Shown: positions 1-4,406 of the stretch, piece after piece
Layout: each line of letters begins with the position of its first letter
Numbering within the stretch: position 1 is the stretch's first letter
NCBI GenBank assembly: GCA_947627525.1
Contig: CANQWJ010000084.1
Location: 1-5,972, forward strand
Direction: 5' to 3'
Length of the DNA: 5,972 nt
Origin: an uncultured Bacilli bacterium
GTDB taxonomy: Bacteria > Bacillota_I > Bacilli_A > RF39 > UBA660
Made by a program: the position numbers and the translations under genes
Notes under the pieces: generated by a model
The model's database searches: none
The model's input: the letters and a program-made list of their open reading frames with translations, nothing else
What the model was told of the DNA's origin: nothing

Positions 1-1
1 A

Positions 2-913
2 GTAAAAATAGATTTAACGCCACCAACATGTCCATCAACGAGTTCAAGTTATTCAGGATGGACAAATGGAAGTGTAACATTAACTGGAAACTGTGTTGAT
101 GATGCAACATGGGGAAGTGGGTGTACAACAACTTCGGCAACATATTCAACACAACAAGATAGTTGGAATACACCAGGATATGCATATGACAGAGCAGGAA
201 ACCGTTCTAGTTCACCATGTCCAACAAGACATGTTCAAATTGATAAAACAAGACCGACTTGTGGAACTACTAGTGGTGAATCAACTAGTTGGAAGTCTGG
301 ATCAAGAACAGTAACGCAATATTGTAATGATAGTGGAGGAAGTGAATGTACAAGAAGTTCATATTCAAATACTTTCTATTCGACAGGATATACAGGAACG
401 ATTACAATATATGATAATGCTGGAAATAGCACAAGTTGTACAGAAAATATATATCTAGATAACTCATCACCTTCTTGTAGCGTATCAAAAACAACAACAT
501 ATTCAACATCTGGTGTAGGAGGATATGTTTATTGTAGTGATAGTCATAGTGGTTGTTCGACGGGAACCCAATCCTTTAGTGGATTAACTTCAGGACATAC
601 TTACTATGTTTATGATAGAGTAGGAAATAGTAATAGTTGTTATGTATCAGTTAGTAAGTATTGTTCATTGGGATCTAGATGTGCAAGTGCTGGATGTTAT
701 AGTTGGGGAGCTTGGTCAACTTGGACTTGCACAAATAATGGAAGTACTTATTCAACTAATTCTGGACAAAGAGAGTGTAATTACGGTGGTGCTGATTGTG
801 CAGAGGGAAATTTCGAACATTCTTATTCTTACAATTGCCATAGTAGATCTTGTAATACTTATAATAGAAGTTATACATATTGTGGATGTGCTGTTAGTTT
901 GCAATACTATTAA
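2..913 (+). CDS. Cysteine-rich Ig-like repeat surface/secreted protein, C-terminal part (5' end outside window)
   Basis: This is an open frame from the window edge to TAA at 911-913: 303 residues of a larger protein with no start in view. Three repeats are visible. Each opens with a D-x-[TS]-x-P-x-C motif (residues 4-10, 81-87, 153-159) and closes with Y-D-x-[AV]-G-N shortly before a Cys (62-73, 137-146, 204-213). Each repeat has four Cys (10/31/41/73; 87/108/116/146; 159/178/185/213), which suggests two disulfides per domain. This D-x-T-x-P ... D-x-x-G-N layout is typical of bacterial Ig-like beta-sandwich repeats. Residues 221-303 form a tail with ten more Cys and a W-x2-W-x2-W-x-C motif (235-243) resembling a thrombospondin type-1 repeat. 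Composition is dominated by Ser, Thr, Gly, Tyr, Asn and Cys, as in exported proteins. No LPXTG motif or C-terminal membrane segment is present, so any anchor must be N-terminal or non-covalent. The role is unknown; adhesion or surface coating is plausible. The frame is certain, the function is not. Confidence 0.85.
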   Translation, partial: VKIDLTPPTCPSTSSSYSGWTNGSVTLTGNCVDDATWGSGCTTTSATYSTQQDSWNTPGYAYDRAGNRSSSPCPTRHVQIDKTRPTCGTTSGESTSWKSGSRTVTQYCNDSGGSECTRSSYSNTFYSTGYTGTITIYDNAGNSTSCTENIYLDNSSPSCSVSKTTTYSTSGVGGYVYCSDSHSGCSTGTQSFSGLTSGHTYYVYDRVGNSNSCYVSVSKYCSLGSRCASAGCYSWGAWSTWTCTNNGSTYSTNSGQRECNYGGADCAEGNFEHSYSYNCHSRSCNTYNRSYTYCGCAVSLQYY

Positions 914-919
914 AAGTTT

Positions 920-949
920 AAAATCCTAATTAATTTTAGGATTTTTTCT
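920..949 (+). terminator. Rho-independent terminator after the cysteine-rich protein gene
   Basis: A perfect 10-bp stem (920-929 with 936-945, arms AAAATCCTAA and TTAGGATTTT) closes a 6-nt loop and runs into a T tract (942-947). It begins 7 nt after the stop codon at 913, so it ends that transcription unit. The stem is AT-rich, with only two G-C pairs, so termination may be incomplete. Confidence 0.8.
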
Positions 950-950
950 A

Positions 951-979
951 TTGTTTTCAATAAATGATAGTAATATAAT
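951..979 (+). promoter_or_regulatory. Weak candidate promoter for the WG-like repeat protein gene
   Basis: TTGTTT (951-956) and a consensus -10 TATAAT (974-979) are separated by 17 nt. They lie in the only stretch between the upstream terminator and the next ribosome binding site. The predicted transcription start, near 986, falls inside AGGAGG (985-990), leaving a very short leader that may lose part of the Shine-Dalgarno sequence. The -35 matches consensus in only three positions, and a chance TATAAT is easy in such AT-rich DNA. The call is tentative. Confidence 0.3.
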
Positions 980-999
980 TTAATAGGAGGAAGATAAAT

Positions 1000-2550
1000 A
1001 TGACTGAAATTGGTGAGAAGAAAAAAAGTAAAAGTCGAGTATTGATATTAATAATTTGTTTAGTTATATTAATTGGAATTGGTATTACTTTATTATTTGT
1101 ATTTAAGAGTGATAAAGGTACTGATGATAAAACTAATAGTAATAAAGATACTATAGAAAAATTAGTTCTTAAACATCCTCTTAGTTTGGGAAAACTTACT
1201 AAGGTTAATGATATTTCTAATATTGCTAAATTATATGACAATAGTTTTTTGGTTGATTCTGTTTCTGATGGTGAAAACTATGATATTGGATATGATGGTT
1301 ATATACTTAATGATCGTGTAGTTATTCGTAATGGAAAAACGATTATGACATTGGATAAAAATGTTACGACTAAAGCAATTAAGGATACAGCTGATCCTAA
1401 TAGCAAGTATATTTATGTAGCTTGTTTAACTGATTATTGTACATTAGGAAACCTTATAAATGATAAATATGCTTATGTTGAATATTATGATGATAAAGAA
1501 GAGAGAACAGAAATATATGATATTAATACCGGAAAGTTAATGGCAACTATTAAAGATTATCTTATTGTAGGGGATCAAGCAAGAACAAGTCCTGATGTTG
1601 ACATTTATACTAATAGTTCTAAGTATTTGGTTGCAGTTAAAGAGGAATATGGTCTTATTGACTTTTCTGGTAAAACGATTATTGATTTTACTTATGATGA
1701 TTTAGTTACTATTGATGATGAAAAATTAATTGCTAAAGAAGAAGATAAGTTTGGAGTTATTAGTTCGTCTGATCAAATAATTATCGATTTTAAATATGAT
1801 GGTTTAGAAGCTTTTGGGAATTATTTAGTAGCTTTAAAAGATGATAAATTAGGTATTATTGATTATAATGAAAAAGTTATTGTACCTTTTACTAAGAGTG
1901 TTGCTAAAACGAGTGAATATGGGTATACACTTCGTCCTTGTTGTGGTGAGTCAAATAATTTTTCAGTAATGAAGATGGATGATGAAATATTGATATATTA
2001 TTATGATGCAACAGAAAAAGTAGATTATAGTCAATATGGGTATGATGTTGATTATCTTGTTATAAAAAATGATGGAACATATACATATGAAGAAGACTAT
2101 TTAGAAAAAATCTATAATTATGGTAATGATTATTATTATACTTATCTAACACTAGATGATACTTCAAAATTAACAATCTTTGATAAAAATAAAAAAATAA
2201 TTAACGAATATGATTGTGGTCAAGATGTATATGGGAATACTGGTGGTTTTGTCAATTATGAAGATATAAGTTTTTCTTGTTATGAAGATATGGATGTAAC
2301 AAGTAAATATTATAATATAAAGAAAAATACTTATGTAAATGAAAAAGAAGTAGAAGATTTTGAAGAATATGCTACTTATCTTGATAGCGGTTTAAAATTA
2401 ATTTCTCTTAAAGATAAAAAATTAATTGCTACTGATAATAATAGAGTTTTGTTAACAATTAATAAAGATGATGACTTTTATAGTTTAGATGATGATTACT
2501 ATAAATTAGTTAATTCTGATAATACTTTTGAATATTATCATTATGAATAA
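1000..2550 (+). CDS. Membrane-anchored WG-like repeat protein, function unknown
   Basis: ATG at 1000 is preceded by AGGAGG (985-990) with a 9-nt spacer, so the start is well supported; the product has 516 residues. A Lys-rich N-terminus (7-13) precedes one hydrophobic helix (about 14-35) and then a long hydrophilic region, which predicts an N-in, C-out anchored protein. The Cys at 20 sits in LIIC, which is not a lipobox, so the helix is probably not cleaved. Residues 217-297 hold about three degenerate WG-type beta repeats of the form aromatic/Leu-G-hydrophobic-I-D/S ... I-hydrophobic-F-x-Y-D, with aromatic or Leu-Gly pairs at 217-218, 251-252 and 284-285. The Trp of the family motif is replaced throughout, and the whole protein has no Trp. 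The rest is rich in Asp, Glu, Tyr, Lys and Asn; six Cys (142, 147, 314, 315, 406, 427) lie outside the membrane. Terminators on both sides make it a single-gene unit. A ligand-binding or envelope-associated role is a guess. Confidence 0.9.
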   Translation: MTEIGEKKKSKSRVLILIICLVILIGIGITLLFVFKSDKGTDDKTNSNKDTIEKLVLKHPLSLGKLTKVNDISNIAKLYDNSFLVDSVSDGENYDIGYDGYILNDRVVIRNGKTIMTLDKNVTTKAIKDTADPNSKYIYVACLTDYCTLGNLINDKYAYVEYYDDKEERTEIYDINTGKLMATIKDYLIVGDQARTSPDVDIYTNSSKYLVAVKEEYGLIDFSGKTIIDFTYDDLVTIDDEKLIAKEEDKFGVISSSDQIIIDFKYDGLEAFGNYLVALKDDKLGIIDYNEKVIVPFTKSVAKTSEYGYTLRPCCGESNNFSVMKMDDEILIYYYDATEKVDYSQYGYDVDYLVIKNDGTYTYEEDYLEKIYNYGNDYYYTYLTLDDTSKLTIFDKNKKIINEYDCGQDVYGNTGGFVNYEDISFSCYEDMDVTSKYYNIKKNTYVNEKEVEDFEEYATYLDSGLKLISLKDKKLIATDNNRVLLTINKDDDFYSLDDDYYKLVNSDNTFEYYHYE

Positions 2551-2578
2551 ATAACAATTTAATAAATAAATAATAATT

Positions 2579-2611
2579 AGACACATTTTTTGTAAAGTGT
2601 GTCTTTTTTTG
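2579..2611 (+). terminator. Rho-independent terminator between the WG-like gene and the dcw operon
   Basis: Arms 2579-2589 and 2594-2604 form an 11-bp stem: seven perfect pairs (AGACACA with TGTGTCT), then one G-U and three A-U pairs. They close a TTGT loop and are followed by a T tract (2604-2610). It lies 28 nt after the TAA at 2550 and directly upstream of the mraZ promoter, so it insulates the division operon from upstream transcription. Confidence 0.9.
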
Positions 2612-2620
2612 TTTTTAATC

Positions 2621-2649
2621 TTTACAAAGTGGGGAAGAAATAGTATTAT
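2621..2649 (+). promoter_or_regulatory. Sigma-A-type promoter of the mraZ (dcw) operon
   Basis: The -35 TTTACA (2621-2626) and -10 TATTAT (2644-2649) each match consensus in five of six positions and are separated by the optimal 17 nt. The predicted start is near 2656, giving a leader of about 38 nt before the mraZ ATG at 2694. The element directly follows a strong terminator and precedes the first dcw gene, which is where the cluster promoter is expected. Confidence 0.75.
2626..2635 (+). promoter_or_regulatory. Distal MraZ-type box inside the promoter
   Basis: The box AAAGTGGGGA has its GTGG core at 2629-2632, between the -35 and -10 elements. It matches box 3 of the downstream array (2677-2686) in nine of ten positions and the AAAGTGG-type consensus reported for MraZ in mollicutes. 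Its core is 31 bp upstream of the first core of the array, close to three helical turns, so it could be contacted by the same MraZ ring. Occupancy would directly affect RNA polymerase. The call is inferred from sequence. Confidence 0.5.
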
Positions 2650-2656
2650 AGACTTA

Positions 2657-2686
2657 GCAGTGGTTAATTGTGGTGAAAAGTGGGGG
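2657..2686 (+). promoter_or_regulatory. MraZ operator: three tandem 10-bp GTGG boxes
   Basis: GTGG cores recur at 2660, 2670 and 2680, exactly 10 bp apart. The boxes are GCAGTGGTTA (2657-2666), ATTGTGGTGA (2667-2676) and AAAGTGGGGG (2677-2686). MraZ is known to bind several direct repeats with a GTGG/TGGG core spaced by about one helical turn upstream of its own gene, as in E. coli and mollicutes. Here the array starts at the predicted transcription start and ends at the mraZ Shine-Dalgarno region. A bound MraZ oligomer would cover the initially transcribed region, which fits autorepression, although activation by MraZ is reported in a mycoplasma. Confidence 0.75.
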
Positions 2687-2693
2687 ATGTCAA

Positions 2694-3137
2694 ATGTTGA
2701 TGGGTGAATATCATCATAACATTGATGAAAAGGGAAGATTGACTTTACCTTCTAAATTCCGTGATGATTTAGGCGAAGAATTCGTTGTAACTCGTGGTTT
2801 TGAAGGAAGTTTATTTGTCTATCCTCAAAAAGAATGGGAAAAAATATCAGCCCGTTTGAATAGCCTACCTTTTACCAAGAAAAATGCTCGTGATTTTAAG
2901 AGATTTTTCTTATCCGGTGCTACTGCAACAGTATTTGACAAACAAGGTCGAATCAATATTACCTCTCCATTGATTTCTTACGCCGATTTGATAAAAGAGT
3001 GTGTCATAATCGGCGTTGGAGATCACCTTGAAATTTGGTCTTTAGAGAATTGGAACAATTTCTATGATACTAATAAAGACGAATTGTCAGATATTGCTGA
3101 AGACTTATTTGATTCAAATTGGGAAAATGGTGATTAA
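2694..3137 (+). CDS. mraZ: Transcriptional regulator MraZ
   Basis: The 147-residue product is of usual length for the family. MraZ is a DNA-binding protein that forms ring-shaped oligomers and controls its own dcw operon. Two AbrB-like (SpoVT/AbrB) half-domains are visible, each with the diagnostic D-x-x-G-R motif: DEKGR at residues 11-15 and DKQGR at 82-86. Other family hallmarks are MGEY near the start, the LP-KF segment (18-22), RFFLSGAT (70-77), KECVIIGV (101-108) and IW (114-115). The ATG at 2694 gives the family-typical N-terminus MLMGEY and lies 7 nt after the G-run at 2682-2686. A GTG at 2670 would add eight non-family residues encoded within the operator, and I rejected it. It is the first gene of the operon, ending 1 nt before rsmH. 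The operator upstream suggests autoregulation. Confidence 0.96.
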   Translation: MLMGEYHHNIDEKGRLTLPSKFRDDLGEEFVVTRGFEGSLFVYPQKEWEKISARLNSLPFTKKNARDFKRFFLSGATATVFDKQGRINITSPLISYADLIKECVIIGVGDHLEIWSLENWNNFYDTNKDELSDIAEDLFDSNWENGD

Positions 3138-3138
3138 C

Positions 3139-4062
3139 ATGCATATAAGTGTACTACTAAATGAATCAATTGCTGGTCTAAATTTGAAAGAAAACGGGAT
3201 CTACGTTGATTGTACATTAGGTTATGCTGGTCACTCCAGTGAAATATTAAAGCGATTAAGAAGGGGTTATCTTTTCGCCATTGATCAAGATAGTGAAGCT
3301 ATTATCTATAGTGATAAAAAACTAAAAGAGATAGGTAGTAACTATGAGATCATTAATAATAATTTTGTAAATCTTAAAGAAGAATTAGAAAAAAGGAATA
3401 TTAAAGAGGTTGATGGAATTTTATTTGACTTAGGAGTTTCGTCACCACAACTCGATGAGAATGAAAGAGGTTTTAGTTATCATAATGATGCTAAGCTTGA
3501 TATGCGTATGAATCAAAATCAGGATTTATCAGCATATACTGTTGTTAATACGTATTCCGAAAAAGAGTTAATTGATATTTTTTTTAAATACGGAGAAGAA
3601 AAATATGCGAAGAGCATAGCAAGAAATATCGTAAGATATCGTGAAAATAAGAATATTGAAACAACTTTAGAGTTAGTTGATATCATTAAGTCATCAATGC
3701 CTGAAAAGGCTAAACGTGATAAACATCCAGCTCGAAAAGTATTTCAAGCAATCAGAATTGAAGTTAACAATGAATTAGAAGTTTTAGAAAAAGCCATTAA
3801 TGATAGTCTTTCCCTTTTAAATGTTGGAGGACGTCTTGTGGTTATAACATTCCATTCATTAGAAGATAGAATGATAAAAAACATATTTAAGGAAGTAACG
3901 ATGATTGATCCAAAAGTAAAAGGATTACCGAATATTCCGGAAGAATATCTTCCTAAATATCGTTTAGTCAATAATAAAGTTATTACACCAAGTGCTGAAG
4001 AACTATTGAACAATAATCGAAGTCGTAGTAGTAAATTGCGCATTATTGAAAGAATAAGATAA
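3139..4062 (+). CDS. rsmH: 16S rRNA (cytosine(1402)-N(4))-methyltransferase RsmH (MraW)
   Basis: The 307-residue product is close to the usual 310 or so. RsmH uses S-adenosylmethionine to methylate N4 of C1402 in 16S rRNA, at the ribosomal P site. Visible family segments are the SAM-binding loop YVDCTLGYAGHS (22-33), FAIDQD (46-51), ILFDLGVSSPQLD (94-106), RGFSYHNDAKLDMRMN (110-125), HPARKVFQAIRIEVN (196-210), the catalytic-region motif FHSLEDR (238-244), and the C-terminal ITPS ... RSRSSKLR block (282-301). The first SAM loop has Cys at 25 where Gly is common and Tyr at 29 where Gly or Arg is common. The ATG at 3139 gives the typical MHISVLLNE start, with GGTGA (3129-3133) 5 nt upstream inside the end of mraZ. 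The 1-nt gap to mraZ suggests translational coupling. An in-frame ATG at 3127 is a less likely alternative. Confidence 0.96.
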   Translation: MHISVLLNESIAGLNLKENGIYVDCTLGYAGHSSEILKRLRRGYLFAIDQDSEAIIYSDKKLKEIGSNYEIINNNFVNLKEELEKRNIKEVDGILFDLGVSSPQLDENERGFSYHNDAKLDMRMNQNQDLSAYTVVNTYSEKELIDIFFKYGEEKYAKSIARNIVRYRENKNIETTLELVDIIKSSMPEKAKRDKHPARKVFQAIRIEVNNELEVLEKAINDSLSLLNVGGRLVVITFHSLEDRMIKNIFKEVTMIDPKVKGLPNIPEEYLPKYRLVNNKVITPSAEELLNNNRSRSSKLRIIERIR

Positions 4063-4079
4063 GGGAAAGAGGAGTTTAA

Positions 4080-4394
4080 ATGAAAAAGAAAACAGTAGTA
4101 AAGGTAAAAAGGAATTTTCATTTTACAAAATTTGAAAAACTTTTATATAGTTTAGCTTTGTTTTTATTGGTTATAACTCCTATTGCGACCGTTTTGTCAC
4201 AAGCTACTTTGTCAAAAGTTAATTATGATGTTGAAAAGATGAAGAAAGAAATTACATCTCAAGAACGTTCAAATGAGAGCTTATCAATGAAAATAAGTGA
4301 GTTAGCTTCCCTTGATAAAATACAGGAAGTTGCAGAGTCTGAGGGATTGAGTTATAATAATAATAATATAAAGTCTATCAATTCAGCAGAATAG
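4080..4394 (+). CDS. ftsL: Cell division protein FtsL
   Basis: This is a 104-residue bitopic membrane protein: a basic cytoplasmic N-terminus (residues 2-20, rich in Lys/Arg), one hydrophobic helix (about 21-40), and an extracytoplasmic segment with heptad-like hydrophobic spacing (about 44-78) that predicts a coiled coil. It ends with LDKIQEVAESEGL (78-90), matching the usual FtsL end of the coil. In the family, FtsL pairs with DivIC/FtsB and helps activate septal FtsW-PBP synthesis. FtsL sequences diverge strongly, so the call rests on topology, size and position between rsmH and a class B PBP. A strong GAGGAG (4069-4074) sits 5 nt before the ATG, in the 17-nt gap after rsmH. The last 15 residues are an Asn/Ser-rich tail with four consecutive Asn (93-96), probably disordered. 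The stop is TAG, the only non-TAA stop in the window. Confidence 0.9.
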   Translation: MKKKTVVKVKRNFHFTKFEKLLYSLALFLLVITPIATVLSQATLSKVNYDVEKMKKEITSQERSNESLSMKISELASLDKIQEVAESEGLSYNNNNIKSINSAE

Positions 4395-4406
4395 GAAAGT
4401 GATAAA

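Noticed and set aside
93..929. Alternative-frame open stretches 93-314 and 642-929 on the + strand
   Set aside because: They overlap the continuous 303-codon frame that shows patterned Cys repeats, and their translations are low-complexity with no domain or ribosome binding site.
1039..1104. Lipoprotein signal at Cys20 of the WG-like protein
   Set aside because: The residues before the Cys (LII) lack the small residue needed at -1, and the hydrophobic stretch continues well beyond the Cys, as in a transmembrane anchor.
957..1241. Antisense open frame opposite the start of the WG-like gene
   Set aside because: It mirrors the membrane-helix coding region and intergenic AT-rich DNA, with no independent evidence of coding.
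2551..2578. AT-rich TAA/AAT reiterations after the WG-like gene as a possible repeat or origin-like element
   Set aside because: The stretch is only 28 nt, imperfect, and typical of intergenic DNA in such an AT-rich genome; there are no DnaA boxes or long repeat units.
2670..2693. GTG at 2670 as an extended mraZ start
   Set aside because: The extra eight residues are not MraZ-like, the codons lie inside the GTGG operator boxes, and ATG at 2694 gives the conserved M-x-M-G-E-Y N-terminus with a usable ribosome binding site.
3064..3138. Upstream in-frame starts for rsmH (ATG 3064 and ATG 3127)
   Set aside because: They would overlap the end of mraZ and add residues absent from RsmH. ATG 3139 begins the conserved HISVLLNE segment and has GGTGA 5 nt upstream.
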